Of a stretch of 64,000 bases of DNA, positions 26,988 through 35,783 are shown piece after piece; the first letter of the stretch is position 1, and every line of letters starts with the position of its first letter. A program made the position numbers and the translations under genes. The DNA comes from Variovorax sp. TBS-050B. GTDB lineage: Bacteria > Pseudomonadota > Gammaproteobacteria > Burkholderiales > Burkholderiaceae_C. A model generated the notes under the pieces. It was not told the DNA's origin, did not search any database, and saw only the letters and a program-made list of their open reading frames with translations. Where the stretch lies: contig NZ_JARXYR010000002.1 of NCBI RefSeq assembly GCF_029893635.1, positions 2,331,001-2,395,000 on the forward strand, read 5' to 3'.

Positions 26988-27836
26988 TCATTCGTCGCGA
27001 ATGCCGTTGCGCAGCACGCCGATGGCATCCACCTCGATCTCGCAGACGTCACCCGGCTTCATGAAGACCTGCGGCGTGCGCTTGTTGCCCACGCCACCGG
27101 GCGTGCCGGTCACGATGACGTCGCCCGCCGCCAGCGGAAGGAAAGCCGAGATGTAGGCGATCTGGCGCGGAATGCTGTGGACCATCTTGTCGGTGGTGGT
27201 GCGCTGCATCTCCTGGCCGTTCAGGCGCGTGACGAGCGTCATCGTCCGGCCGGGCGCGATCTCGTCGGCGGTGACCATCCAGGGCCCGAAGGCGCCGGTC
27301 TTCCAGAAGTTCTTTCCAGGGCCCCACTGCGAGGTGTGGAGCTGCCAGTCCCGCACCGAGCCATCGTTGTAGCAGCTGTAGCCGGCGATGTGCGACCACG
27401 AATCGGCCTCGGAGATGTGCCGACCCCCCTTGCCGATGACGATGGCGATCTCGCCTTCGTAGTCCAGGCGCTCGGACACCCTGGGGCGCACGATGTCCTC
27501 GCCGTGCGCCAGCTGCGAATCGGCCAGGCGCAGGAAGATCACCGGCTTTTCGGTCACTTCCTTGCCTGTTTCGCGGATGTGCTCGCCGTAGTTCAGGCCG
27601 ATGCAGAAGATCTTGCCGGGGTTCGGGATGACGGGCTGCAGCTTCACTTCGCTGAAGGGCAGTGTGGCCTTCGCCGCCGCGATCTTCGTCGAGGCGTCCG
27701 CGATCAGGTCTGCGGCGATGAAGGACTTGAGGTCCGGCGCCCGTGCGCCGTAGATCTCGCCCAGGTCGACCACGCGGTCGCCGATCACGGCGCCGAAGCT
27801 GTCTTGGCCGTTGTATTGATAGCTGATGAGTTTCAT
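26988..27836 (-). CDS. fumarylacetoacetate hydrolase family protein
   Basis: FAH-fold enzyme of 282 residues. The metal-binding residues are in RLDYEGEIAIVIGK (E and E) with the N-terminal IFCIGLNYGEHI, and the C-terminal GDVIVTGTPGGVG is the strongly conserved family end. Members hydrolyse or hydrate open-chain products of aromatic ring cleavage, or decarboxylate oxaloacetate. Here it is the last gene behind VOC, hydroxylase and IclR genes on the same strand, so processing of a ring-cleavage product is the best guess. 37 bases separate it from the IclR gene. Confidence 0.85.
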   Translation of the reverse strand: MKLISYQYNGQDSFGAVIGDRVVDLGEIYGARAPDLKSFIAADLIADASTKIAAAKATLPFSEVKLQPVIPNPGKIFCIGLNYGEHIRETGKEVTEKPVIFLRLADSQLAHGEDIVRPRVSERLDYEGEIAIVIGKGGRHISEADSWSHIAGYSCYNDGSVRDWQLHTSQWGPGKNFWKTGAFGPWMVTADEIAPGRTMTLVTRLNGQEMQRTTTDKMVHSIPRQIAYISAFLPLAAGDVIVTGTPGGVGNKRTPQVFMKPGDVCEIEVDAIGVLRNGIRDE

Positions 27837-27873
27837 GAGAATGCCTTGGAGCGGGTTGGGGAACGGGTTGGAG

Positions 27874-28626
27874 CTAGCCCAGCCGACCCCCGATGCGCAT
27901 GGCGGACTCGGTGATCAGGTGGACCATCTTTTCAAGGTCGACGATCGCGAGACGCGAGGTATCGAACACCAGCGAGATGGCGGCCCATGCACCGCCATCG
28001 GACTTGGGGATGGGCGCCGCCACCGCCGCCAGTTGCGGCTCCAGCTCGCCCTTGGAGACGTAGTGGCCCGCCTTGCGGATGGCCGCGTAGTGGCGGCGGA
28101 ACTCGGGCCACTCCGCGGGAAGGCCGCAGCGCACGAGCTCGTCGTGGTGCGATGCAAAGACCTTCTTCAGTTGCGTCGAGCCGAACGAAGCGAGCAGCAC
28201 CTTGGGCGCGGCGCCCAGGAACAGCGGCCTCGGCCGGCCGCGCCCATAGGCGAGGCTGGCCGGCGAACTGCCCATCTCGCGGTAGATGTCGAGCACCTGC
28301 ACGCCGAAGACGCTGGTCAGCACGCAGTCGAAGCCGGTCGCCGCGACCAGCTCGCGCAGCACCGGGAGCCCTGCGTTGAGCACCGGATCGGCCCGCCGGA
28401 TGTAGTGGTCCAGCATGATGATGCGCGGCCCCAGCGCGTAGTGCGAGTCCTCCACGCGCTGCAGCAGCCCGGCCTGCAGCAGCAGCCGCACATAGCGATA
28501 GCTGGTGGGAAGCGACACGTCCAGCGCGGTGGCGATGTCCTCCGCCGTTCGCATCAGGTGGGTGTCGTCGAAGAGGTCGAGCACCCCGAGCATCCGCTCC
28601 AGGCTGGAGGTTGAAGATTCTGACAA
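27874..28626 (-). CDS. IclR-type transcription regulator
   Basis: Regulator of 250 residues: winged helix at 5-65 (LERMLGVLDLFDD, TAEDIATALDVSLPTSYRYV) and the IclR effector domain (AGLPVLRELVAATGFDCVL). The open frame starts at a TTG (28626) with GGGG upstream; the next in-frame ATG is eleven codons in and would clip the DNA-binding domain, so TTG is preferred. Located between the hydroxylase (21 bases upstream) and FAH gene, it is cotranscribed with the pathway it probably controls, presumably acting at the promoter pair near 30750-30800. Confidence 0.87.
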   Translation of the reverse strand: MSESSTSSLERMLGVLDLFDDTHLMRTAEDIATALDVSLPTSYRYVRLLLQAGLLQRVEDSHYALGPRIIMLDHYIRRADPVLNAGLPVLRELVAATGFDCVLTSVFGVQVLDIYREMGSSPASLAYGRGRPRPLFLGAAPKVLLASFGSTQLKKVFASHHDELVRCGLPAEWPEFRRHYAAIRKAGHYVSKGELEPQLAAVAAPIPKSDGGAWAAISLVFDTSRLAIVDLEKMVHLITESAMRIGGRLG

Positions 28627-28647
28627 GAAGATTCCCCGATGAATGGT

Positions 28648-30147
28648 TCATGGCGCGACGGGGAGGTATTGCGAAATGCGATCCAGATCAGCCCCCGAGC
28701 GCGCCACGCCGACGATATAGCGGTCAGGGCGAAGTATCACGGCAGCGGCGTCGTGCGAGCGCAGCCAGTCGCGCAGGCTCGCATCGGGCGCATCGATGAC
28801 GACGGCCTCGCTGTGCCGCCAGCGCGATGCGGTGGCAGGCGCTGCCGCGTCGAGGACCTGCCGGCTGCCGATCACCGCGCTGCGGCGCCCGAGGCGTTCG
28901 TCGAGCAGGCGTCCGTCGTCCAGTTGCGGCTGGGGAAAGGGCCGCCCGGCCAGGTCGGGCGTGCTGGGGTCGAACGCGCCGGCGCCGAGCAGCTGCGGCG
29001 GCAACTCGAAGACCTCCGGCTGCCCGGCCGCGAACTTCGCATCGCGTTCGGCCGCCAGTGCCGGGTCGGTGGTCTGGATGATGTTGCCCAGCCGCACCGC
29101 CAGGTCGATGAGCGCGCGCACATGCGGCTTGCGCTCGGACTCGTAGGTTTCGAGCAGCGTGTCGCAGGCGCGTCCCGCCAGCACCGCATCGAGCTTCCAC
29201 GCCAGATTCGATGCGTCCCGGATGCCGGCGCACATGCCTTGGCCGAGGAAGGGCGGCGTCTGGTGGCAGGCATCGCCGGCCAGGAACAGGCGCTTGTCGC
29301 GCCAGCCATCGGCCACCACCGACTGGAAGGTGTAGATGGCCGCCCGCTCCAGGCGCGCCTGCGCCGGCCGCACCCATGGGGCCACCAGCCGCCACAGGTT
29401 GTCGGGCTGCACGAGCGCTTCGCGGTCGTCGTCGGGCAGCACCATGATCTCCCAGCGCCGGCGCTCGCCCACCACGTTGCAGTAGGTCATCGGCCGGCGC
29501 GGGTCGCAGTACTGCACCGTGTAGGGGGGCAGGTCCACCGCCTGCTCGAGCAGCACGTCGAACACCAGCCAGGGCTGGCGCAGGCCCAGGTCCACCATCG
29601 TGCTGCCGATGGCCTGGCGCACCGGCGAGCGTGCGCCGTCGCAGCCCACGACGTAGCGGGCGCGCGCGACGTGATCCTGCCCGGATTCCAGCGAACGGTA
29701 GGTCACGGTGGCGGCCTCCGCGTCCTGCGCCACCGCCGTCAACGCGTGGCGCAGTTGCACGTGCACCCGGGGGAAGCGCGCCAGGCCTTCGCGCAGCACG
29801 GCTTCCAGCCGAGGCTGGTGAAAGTAGTAGTTGTTGGCACAGCCGTGCGGGCCGGCGGCGGCGGAGCCGCCGCGGATGAGCATCGTCTCGCTGGCGCCGT
29901 TGACGAAATGCATGCCCTGCGTACCGGGGCGCGAGATGGCCAGTACCTGCTCGCGCAGTCCCGCCGCCTGGAAGATGCGCAGCACTTCGCCATCGAAGTG
30001 GATGGCCCGCGGCAGCGGAAAGATGCCTGCCTCCTTCTCGATCACCAGCACCGAACGCCCGGCAGCGCCCAGCAGGTTGGCCAGCGTGGCTCCGGTGGGG
30101 CCCAGGCCGACGATGACGACGTCGTAGGCGTCGGCGCGCTCAGGCAT
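28648..30147 (-). CDS. FAD-dependent aromatic hydroxylase, MhpA-like
   Basis: Flavoprotein monooxygenase of 499 residues. The dinucleotide fold is at the N-terminus (VVIVGLGPTGATLANLLG), the DG motif is in YVVGCDGARSPVR, and the GD motif in LFLAGDACHQTPPFLGQG. This arrangement is that of MhpA (3-(3-hydroxyphenyl)propionate hydroxylase) and related phenol or resorcinol hydroxylases, which add an ortho hydroxyl group to a phenolic ring with NAD(P)H. Its start overlaps the VOC gene's stop by 8 bases, so hydroxylation and ring cleavage are genetically coupled. The exact substrate is unknown; the C-terminal thioredoxin-like domain has no catalytic motif. Confidence 0.87.
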   Translation of the reverse strand: MPERADAYDVVIVGLGPTGATLANLLGAAGRSVLVIEKEAGIFPLPRAIHFDGEVLRIFQAAGLREQVLAISRPGTQGMHFVNGASETMLIRGGSAAAGPHGCANNYYFHQPRLEAVLREGLARFPRVHVQLRHALTAVAQDAEAATVTYRSLESGQDHVARARYVVGCDGARSPVRQAIGSTMVDLGLRQPWLVFDVLLEQAVDLPPYTVQYCDPRRPMTYCNVVGERRRWEIMVLPDDDREALVQPDNLWRLVAPWVRPAQARLERAAIYTFQSVVADGWRDKRLFLAGDACHQTPPFLGQGMCAGIRDASNLAWKLDAVLAGRACDTLLETYESERKPHVRALIDLAVRLGNIIQTTDPALAAERDAKFAAGQPEVFELPPQLLGAGAFDPSTPDLAGRPFPQPQLDDGRLLDERLGRRSAVIGSRQVLDAAAPATASRWRHSEAVVIDAPDASLRDWLRSHDAAAVILRPDRYIVGVARSGADLDRISQYLPVAP

Positions 30148-30697
30148 TCTGGTCCTCCTGCATGCGGCGCGCGATCTCGGCCTGCCATTGCGCGCGGCCC
30201 ATGAACCTGGGCAGCCGCTTCGCGATGGCCTCCGCCTGCGCCAGGATGGCCTCGTCCGGTTGCGCCAGGTCGACCGGCTCGCGCAGCGGCTGGTCGCAGT
30301 ACCAGGGCGTGTCCATGAACAGCTCCAGCCGGTTTCCCTCCGGGTCGCGGCAGTACACCGAGATGGCGTTGCCGTGCGTCACGGGGTGCATGTCCGTCGC
30401 GCCCTCGGTCAGCAACCGGTCGTGGAAGCGGCGCAGAGCCTGCAGGTCGGGCACCCGGAAGGAGATCTGGTTGACGACGTTGAAGGCCATGTCGGCCGGC
30501 CGGCCGGTGGCCAGGACCAATTGATGGTGCTCGCCCGGATCGCGGCTCAGGAAGACCAGCTGCACGGGGCCCAGCGCGCCTTCGTCGGTCTGGGTGAAGC
30601 GCAGCGCCGCCTTGTAGAAGCGCGCCATGCGCGGCAGATCCGTGACGTACAGGCCGATGTGGCTGAACCGCAGGTCCGAGGGATGATCAATTTGCAT
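30140..30697 (-). CDS. VOC-family extradiol ring-cleavage dioxygenase
   Basis: Two-module vicinal-oxygen-chelate protein of 185 residues. The metal ligands are visible: His in FSHIGLYV, His in the EHHQLVL strand, and Glu in NRLELFMDTPWY. The DPEGNRLELF and DTPWY pattern is shared with small type I extradiol dioxygenases related to catechol 2,3-dioxygenase. It is the first gene of the operon and precedes the MhpA-like hydroxylase, which would make its catechol substrate. GTG 30700 is an alternative start one codon earlier; an AGGAG lies upstream of both. Confidence 0.82.
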   Translation of the reverse strand: MQIDHPSDLRFSHIGLYVTDLPRMARFYKAALRFTQTDEGALGPVQLVFLSRDPGEHHQLVLATGRPADMAFNVVNQISFRVPDLQALRRFHDRLLTEGATDMHPVTHGNAISVYCRDPEGNRLELFMDTPWYCDQPLREPVDLAQPDEAILAQAEAIAKRLPRFMGRAQWQAEIARRMQEDQNA

Positions 30698-30749
30698 CAC
30701 TGTCTCTCCTATCGAGAATTTTCGCGTCGAACGATGCGTGTCTGACTTG

Positions 30750-30779
30750 ATTATCTATCAAATTATCGTATTTTGACAA
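30750..30779 (-). promoter_or_regulatory. promoter candidate for VOC-hydroxylase-IclR-FAH operon
   Basis: Read on the minus strand: -35 TTGTCA (30774-30779), then a TAGATAAT -10 region (30750-30757) with 16 to 18 bases between depending on the hexamer chosen. The -35 shares bases with the -35 of the divergent Bug gene promoter, so one bound IclR dimer could control both. Confidence 0.5.
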
Positions 30780-30800
30780 TAGGCGCCATTTTCGTATGAT
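30773..30800 (+). promoter_or_regulatory. sigma-70 promoter of the Bug receptor gene
   Basis: TTGACA (30773-30778, perfect consensus), 16-base spacer, TATGAT (30795-30800, five of six consensus). Transcription should start near 30807, giving a leader of about 36 bases with an AAGGAG site (30831). It is the best-formed housekeeping promoter in the window and sits in an AT-rich island. Confidence 0.75.
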
Positions 30801-30842
30801 TCGACCCGTGCAATTTGCACGTGATCGCATAAGGAGACATTC

Positions 30843-31844
30843 ATGACGTTCTTCAGAAGACTCTTCTGTCATTCCGCCGCGCTGGCTGCGGCCGTCGGGA
30901 TCGCATGGCCCATGGGCGATGCGGCCGCCCAGATCGCCTACCCCACCAAGCCGGTGCGGATCGTTGCCCCCTTCCCCGCGGGCAGCGGCCCGGACGCCAA
31001 TGCGCGGGAACTGGCGAGCGAACTCACGAAGATCCTTGGACAGCCGTTCTATGTGGAGAACCGCCCGGGCGCCTCGAACATCATCGGAACGGAAGTCGCC
31101 GCCAAGGCACCGAACGATGGCTACACGCTGTACATCGGCACCACCAGTTCGCTGTCGGTGGTGCCGCACCTCTACGCCAAGCCGCCCTTCAACGCGGAGC
31201 GCGACTTCGCACCCATCAGCCTGATGGGCGTGCTCAACACGGGCCTCATCGCCACCCCGGGCACCCCGGCCCGGGATGCCAGGGAACTGATCGCGCAGCT
31301 CAAGGCCAGGCCGGATTCCGTCACCGTGGCCACCCAGGGCATCGGCAGCTACTCGCATCTTTCGGCGGTGTGGTTCAACCGGGCGGCGGGCGTTCAGTCC
31401 AGCCTCGTTCCCTACAACAGCAACAGTCCCTATGCAGACCTGCTGGCCGGGCAGATCCAGCTCATGTTCGACGGGCTGCCCGCCGCGGCCACCAACGTTC
31501 AGGCGGGCAAGCTCCGGCTGCTGGGCATCACGGGCAAGGAGCGCCATCCCAGCTTCCCCAACGTTCCGACCTTCGCGGAGCAGGGGCTTCCCGACTACAC
31601 GCCGATCGCCTGGCAGGGCTTGCTGGCGCCGGCCGGGAGTTCGCCCGCCATCCTCGAGAAGCTGAGCGGCGCGATGGGCAAGGTCTGCCAGTCGCAGGAA
31701 CTGGCCAAGAGGTGGCGTGACTACGGCGGCGAGCTGCGCTGCAACACACCCGCGGAGTTCACCGCGTTCATCAACGCCGACCGCGCCATGTGGGGCAAGG
31801 TGATCCGGGCTGCCGGGATCAAGCTCGACCAAGCTCCGAACTGA
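30843..31844 (+). CDS. Bug-family (TctC) extracytoplasmic solute receptor
   Basis: Periplasmic binding protein of 333 residues with a signal peptide ending near DAAAQ and the Bug landmarks: [44 protein letters not shown]. Such receptors feed tripartite tricarboxylate transporters, but Comamonadaceae carry many without adjacent TctAB membrane genes, as here. Ligands are usually small carboxylates or aromatic acids. It is divergent from the VOC-hydroxylase operon and probably coregulated through the shared promoter region, so its ligand is likely the aromatic substrate of that pathway. Confidence 0.9.
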   Translation: MTFFRRLFCHSAALAAAVGIAWPMGDAAAQIAYPTKPVRIVAPFPAGSGPDANARELASELTKILGQPFYVENRPGASNIIGTEVAAKAPNDGYTLYIGTTSSLSVVPHLYAKPPFNAERDFAPISLMGVLNTGLIATPGTPARDARELIAQLKARPDSVTVATQGIGSYSHLSAVWFNRAAGVQSSLVPYNSNSPYADLLAGQIQLMFDGLPAAATNVQAGKLRLLGITGKERHPSFPNVPTFAEQGLPDYTPIAWQGLLAPAGSSPAILEKLSGAMGKVCQSQELAKRWRDYGGELRCNTPAEFTAFINADRAMWGKVIRAAGIKLDQAPN

Positions 31845-31926
31845 CCCCCTTTCCCCCCTCTGTTCCGCCGATCGGCCAACCGGCTCCCCCCGGGAAAATC
31901 GAAGATTGATTCCTCCCGGACATTCC

Positions 31927-33480
31927 ATGCGACACCTCAAGATCGGCACCCGTCTCGGGATGGGCTTCACACTGCTGCTGCTCCTTTTGCTCGCCATCGG
32001 CGCGATCGGCCTGCAGCAGATGGGCAGGCTCTCGGACGAGATCCGCATCGTCAACGAGGTGGCCGGCGGCAAGCTCTACGCGCTCAACCGGGTCCGCTTC
32101 GCGATCGGCACGCGGGCGATCGCGGCGCGCAATCTGGCGCTGGTGAGCGATGCGCAGTTGCAGAAGAAGGACCTCGAACTGGTGCGGTCCTCGCAGTCGG
32201 AGATCGACGAGGGCATGAAGTCGCTCGCCGCGATCCTGAAAGACCCGCGCTCGGGCGCCGTGGAAGAAGAGGAGCGCCTGCTCGCGCAGCTGCAGGCGCT
32301 CGAGGCGCAGTACCTGGTGATCGCGGGCAAGGTGGTGTCGCTCGCGACCGGCGGCAAGACCGAAGAGGCCGTGCGTGCGCTGACGCAGGAATGCATGCCG
32401 CTCCTGACGCGCGTGATCGCGCATGTGGGCAGCTTCGAGCAAGCGCTCAAGGAGGGGGCCGACCGCACCGCGGTCGAGGCAGCGCAGGCCTACCAGACGG
32501 CGCGCTGGCTGATGCTGGTGCTGAGCGGCCTCTCGCTGGCGCTGGGCATCGGCATCGCGCTGTGGCTGACCCGTTCGATCACGCGGCCGCTCAACGAGGC
32601 GGTGCGCGTGGCGCAGTCGGTCGCCGCGGGCAACCTCGGCACGCAGGTGACGGCCACCAGCCGCGACGAGGCCGGCCTGCTGATGCAGGCGCTGCACGAG
32701 ATGAACACCAGCCTCTCGCGGCTCGTGGGCGAGGTGCATCGCGGCGCGGCGAGCATCGGCGAAGCATCGGCGCAGATTTCCGCGGGCAACCGCGACCTCT
32801 CCTCGCGCACCGAGCATCAGGCGAGCTCGCTCGAACAGACCGCGGCGTCGATGGAGGAGCTCACCTCCACCGTCAAGCAGAACGCGGAGAACGCCCGCCA
32901 GGCCAACCAGCTCGCGGTGTCCGCGTCGTCGGTGGCGGCAGAGGGCGGCACGATCGTCAGCCAGGTGATCGACACCATGGCGGCCATCGACGGCTCGTCG
33001 AAGAAGATCGTCGACATCATCGGCGTGATCGACGGCATCGCGTTTCAGACCAACATCCTCGCGCTCAATGCGGCGGTCGAGGCGGCGCGCGCCGGCGAGC
33101 AGGGCCGCGGCTTCGCGGTGGTGGCCTCGGAGGTGCGCAGCCTGGCGCAGCGCTCGGCCGCGGCGGCCAAGGAGATCAAGGACCTGATCGGCGACTCGGT
33201 CGGTCGCGTGGAGGCGGGCAGTGCGCTGGTGGACCAGGCCGGCCGCACGATGCGCGAGATCGTGGCGAGCGTGCAGCGCGTCACCGAGATCATCGGCCAG
33301 ATCACCGTCGCGAGCCGCGAGCAGACCGACGGCATCGAGCAGGTGAACCAGGCGATCGCGCAGATCGACCAGGTCACGCAGCAGAACGCCGCGCTGGTGC
33401 AGCAGGCGGGCGCCGCGGCGGGTTCGCTGCAGGCGCAGGCCGGCGGCCTCTCGCAGGCGGTGAGCGTGTTCAGGCTCTGA
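31927..33480 (+). CDS. methyl-accepting chemotaxis protein
   Basis: Transmembrane chemoreceptor of 517 residues. Helix TM1 ([16 protein letters not shown]) is followed by a periplasmic four-helix-bundle ligand domain (residues 35-190), TM2 ([21 protein letters not shown] broken near 200), HAMP ([11 protein letters not shown]) and a long signalling coiled coil. The hairpin tip is the highly conserved [20 protein letters not shown] region. No C-terminal CheR-binding pentapeptide. ATG 31927 is chosen over a TTG seven codons earlier. Next to the aromatic cluster but 82 bases beyond the Bug gene; a sensing link is speculative. Confidence 0.92.
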   Translation: MRHLKIGTRLGMGFTLLLLLLLAIGAIGLQQMGRLSDEIRIVNEVAGGKLYALNRVRFAIGTRAIAARNLALVSDAQLQKKDLELVRSSQSEIDEGMKSLAAILKDPRSGAVEEEERLLAQLQALEAQYLVIAGKVVSLATGGKTEEAVRALTQECMPLLTRVIAHVGSFEQALKEGADRTAVEAAQAYQTARWLMLVLSGLSLALGIGIALWLTRSITRPLNEAVRVAQSVAAGNLGTQVTATSRDEAGLLMQALHEMNTSLSRLVGEVHRGAASIGEASAQISAGNRDLSSRTEHQASSLEQTAASMEELTSTVKQNAENARQANQLAVSASSVAAEGGTIVSQVIDTMAAIDGSSKKIVDIIGVIDGIAFQTNILALNAAVEAARAGEQGRGFAVVASEVRSLAQRSAAAAKEIKDLIGDSVGRVEAGSALVDQAGRTMREIVASVQRVTEIIGQITVASREQTDGIEQVNQAIAQIDQVTQQNAALVQQAGAAAGSLQAQAGGLSQAVSVFRL

Positions 33481-33508
33481 TCGCGCCGGCGAAGCGATAC
33501 GGCGCGGC

Positions 33509-33838
33509 TCAGCCCGCCATCGCGCGGCAAGCCTGCGCGCAGTCGCTGCACGCCTTGGCGCAGGCCTGGCAGTGATCGTGGCGATGCTTGCCGCATTCCT
33601 GCGCGCAGGCTTCGCAGACGTCCGCGCACAGCGCGCAGACGGCCTTGGCAAACCCGCTGCCGCGCGCCATGGCGGCGGCGGCGAACTGGCATGCGGCCGC
33701 GCAGTCCATGTCGAGCGCGATGCAGCGCGCCATCATGCCGACGTCCTCTTCCTGCAGGCAGGCCGCGGCACAGTGGTTGCACGCGGTGGCGCAGCGATTG
33801 CAGGCTTCGATGCAGGCGGCGTAGCTTTCGTGGGGCAT
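33509..33838 (-). CDS. cysteine-rich four-helix copper-storage protein (Csp-like)
   Basis: Protein of 109 residues with 19 cysteines in CxxxC and CxxC spacings (for example CNRCATACNHCAAAC) that place them along the inner faces of four helices, plus several His. This is the pattern of the Csp/DUF326 copper-storage family, in which thiolates bind many Cu(I) ions. There is no signal peptide, so it resembles cytosolic Csp3 rather than exported Csp1. The open frame extends far upstream, but ATG 33838 begins the conserved MPHESYAACIEAC. It is divergent from a zinc dehydrogenase over about 207 bases in which I found no clear CueR-type site. Confidence 0.85.
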   Translation of the reverse strand: MPHESYAACIEACNRCATACNHCAAACLQEEDVGMMARCIALDMDCAAACQFAAAAMARGSGFAKAVCALCADVCEACAQECGKHRHDHCQACAKACSDCAQACRAMAG

Positions 33839-34045
33839 GTGTTTTCTCCGTGGGGTGGCTCTTGAAACGCTCCACCTCTCGTGTGCGACGCGTGTAGGAG
33901 CGGCGCGCATGCGGACGTGAGCAGGGCCTGTCGCCGCCGGCGGGCCGGATGGGGCGCTGTCCGACGAGCCCTGGGGGTCTGTGCTTGCGCGCCGCCGGTT
34001 CGGCGTGCCGATGCTTGGACTCCTGTTTCCAAGGAGCAACAAGCG

Positions 34046-35227
34046 ATGCTGGCAATGAACTACCGCGGTCCGTACCGCATCCGCGCCGTGCAGAAGCAGG
34101 AGCCCGAGATCGAGCATCCCGGCGATGCGATCGTGCGGGTCACGCGCTCGTGCATCTGCGGCTCGGACCTGCACCTCTACCACGGCTTGGTGCCCGACAC
34201 CCGCATCGGCTCGACCTTCGGCCACGAGTTCACCGGCGTGGTGGAAGCGGTCGGCCCGGCCGTGCAGCACCTGAAACCGGGCGACCACGTGCTGGTGCCC
34301 TTCAACATCTTCTGCGGCAGCTGCTACTTCTGCCAGAAGGAGCTCTACAGCAACTGCCACGCGACCAACCCCGAGGCCACCGCGGTGGGCGGCATCTTCG
34401 GCTATTCGCACACCGCGGGCGGCTACGACGGCGGTCAGGCCGAGTACGTGCGCGTGCCGATGGCCGACGTGGGGCCCACGGTCATCCCGGCCGACATGCA
34501 CCTGGACGACGCGGTGCTGCTCACCGACGCGCTGCCCACCGGCTACCAGGCCGCCGAGATGGGCGGCATCGACGAGGGCGACACGGTGGTGATCTTCGGC
34601 GCGGGCCCGATCGGCATCTTCGCGGCCAAGTCCGCGTGGCTGCTGGGCGCGGGCCGCGTGATCGTGGTGGACCACCTCGAATACCGGCTGGACTTCGTGC
34701 GCACCTACGCGCAGTGCGAGACCATCGACTTCAAGCAGGTCGGCGACATGGCGATGCACATCAAGAAGATCACCGACGGCCTGGGCGCCGACGTGTGCAT
34801 CGACTGCGTGGGCTGCGAGGCCGCGGGCAACTTCGCGCAGACGCTGCTGGGCATCAAGCTCAAGCTGCAGGGCGGCGCGGCGACGGTGCTGCACTGGTGC
34901 ATCAACTCGGTCCGCAAGGGCGGCACGGTGTCGATCGTGGGCGTCTACGGGCCGACCTTCAACGCCATTCCGATCGGCAACGCGGTCAACAAGGGACTCA
35001 CGCTGCGCATGAACCAGGCCAGCGTGAAGCGGCACCTGCCGCGTCTCATCGAGCACATCCAGGCCGGGCGCATCGAGCCGCGCCGCGTGATCACGCACCA
35101 CGTCGACCTGGCGGACGTGGCCGACGCCTACCACCTGTTCTCGAGCAAGCTCGACAACTGCATCAAGACCGTGCTGATCCCGCCCGGCGCGCCGCGCGTC
35201 GCGACGGCGACCGCGGCCATGCAATGA
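34046..35227 (+). CDS. zinc-dependent alcohol dehydrogenase (formaldehyde-dehydrogenase-like)
   Basis: Medium-chain dehydrogenase of 393 residues. The catalytic zinc ligands lie in SCICGSDLHLY and FGHEFTGVVE; the structural zinc site is CGSCYFCQKELYSNC; the NAD fold has IFGAGPIGIFAA. An insertion after the structural zinc site and the long C-terminal half resemble glutathione-independent formaldehyde dehydrogenases and threonine-dehydrogenase-like enzymes. AAGGAG precedes ATG 34046; a short CTCCT upstream (34020-34024) could pair with it. The hypothetical gene at 35250 follows after 22 bases and is probably in the same operon. Substrate not determinable. Confidence 0.87.
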   Translation: MLAMNYRGPYRIRAVQKQEPEIEHPGDAIVRVTRSCICGSDLHLYHGLVPDTRIGSTFGHEFTGVVEAVGPAVQHLKPGDHVLVPFNIFCGSCYFCQKELYSNCHATNPEATAVGGIFGYSHTAGGYDGGQAEYVRVPMADVGPTVIPADMHLDDAVLLTDALPTGYQAAEMGGIDEGDTVVIFGAGPIGIFAAKSAWLLGAGRVIVVDHLEYRLDFVRTYAQCETIDFKQVGDMAMHIKKITDGLGADVCIDCVGCEAAGNFAQTLLGIKLKLQGGAATVLHWCINSVRKGGTVSIVGVYGPTFNAIPIGNAVNKGLTLRMNQASVKRHLPRLIEHIQAGRIEPRRVITHHVDLADVADAYHLFSSKLDNCIKTVLIPPGAPRVATATAAMQ

Positions 35228-35249
35228 CCGAACTCCGGAGCGCGCCACC

Positions 35250-35783
35250 ATGAACACGTCATTCACCACGCCCGGCGACGAAGACCGCGCCGCATCCCGC
35301 GCGCGCTTTGCGCACATCGTCGGCTGGGGCGCCGACCTCGACCGCGCCATGCGCCCCGGCGTGCCGAAGGAGCGCACGCCGCCGCGCCTGCCGCACCCCG
35401 TCGAGCCGCCGCAGCAGCAGCACGCCGATGTGGAGGTGCTGCATTCGACCGAGCGGCCCGGCATCACGCCGGTCTTCGGCACCACGCTGCCGCCCTCGGG
35501 CCTGAGCGGCCGGCTGCGGCGCGCGGCCTTCCGGCATTCGGAGAACGACATCCGCCACTGGATGATGCTGCTCCTGGCCGACCGCGTGCAGATGGGCGAG
35601 GCGCTGTGCAGCGACCTCGCGCGCGGCCATGTGCCGAACCTCTATGCCGAGATGGGCGGGCGCGCCGAGCTGCGCCACAACCCGATGGGCGCGGCGCGCA
35701 AGGCCGCGATCGGCATCGCGGCGGTGGCCGTGCTCTGCATGGTCCTGAAGCCGCGCAAACGCGCGCGCCGCCTGCGCGGATGA
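35250..35783 (+). CDS. hypothetical protein with C-terminal membrane helix
   Basis: I do not recognise this 177-residue protein. It has a charged, Pro-rich N-terminal half, a segment FRHSENDIRHWMMLLLADRV that looks like an amphipathic helix, and one C-terminal hydrophobic stretch (AAIGIAAVAVLCMVL) followed by a basic tail, so it is probably tail-anchored in the inner membrane with its bulk in the cytoplasm. It lies 22 bases after the zinc dehydrogenase and its stop overlaps the recQ start (ATGA, 35780-35783). Confidence 0.75.
   Translation: MNTSFTTPGDEDRAASRARFAHIVGWGADLDRAMRPGVPKERTPPRLPHPVEPPQQQHADVEVLHSTERPGITPVFGTTLPPSGLSGRLRRAAFRHSENDIRHWMMLLLADRVQMGEALCSDLARGHVPNLYAEMGGRAELRHNPMGAARKAAIGIAAVAVLCMVLKPRKRARRLRG

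Noticed and set aside
33839..34045. Metal-responsive MerR/CueR operator between the copper-storage and dehydrogenase genes
   Set aside because: No ACCTTCC-type dyad or 19-base spacer promoter could be found in this gap.
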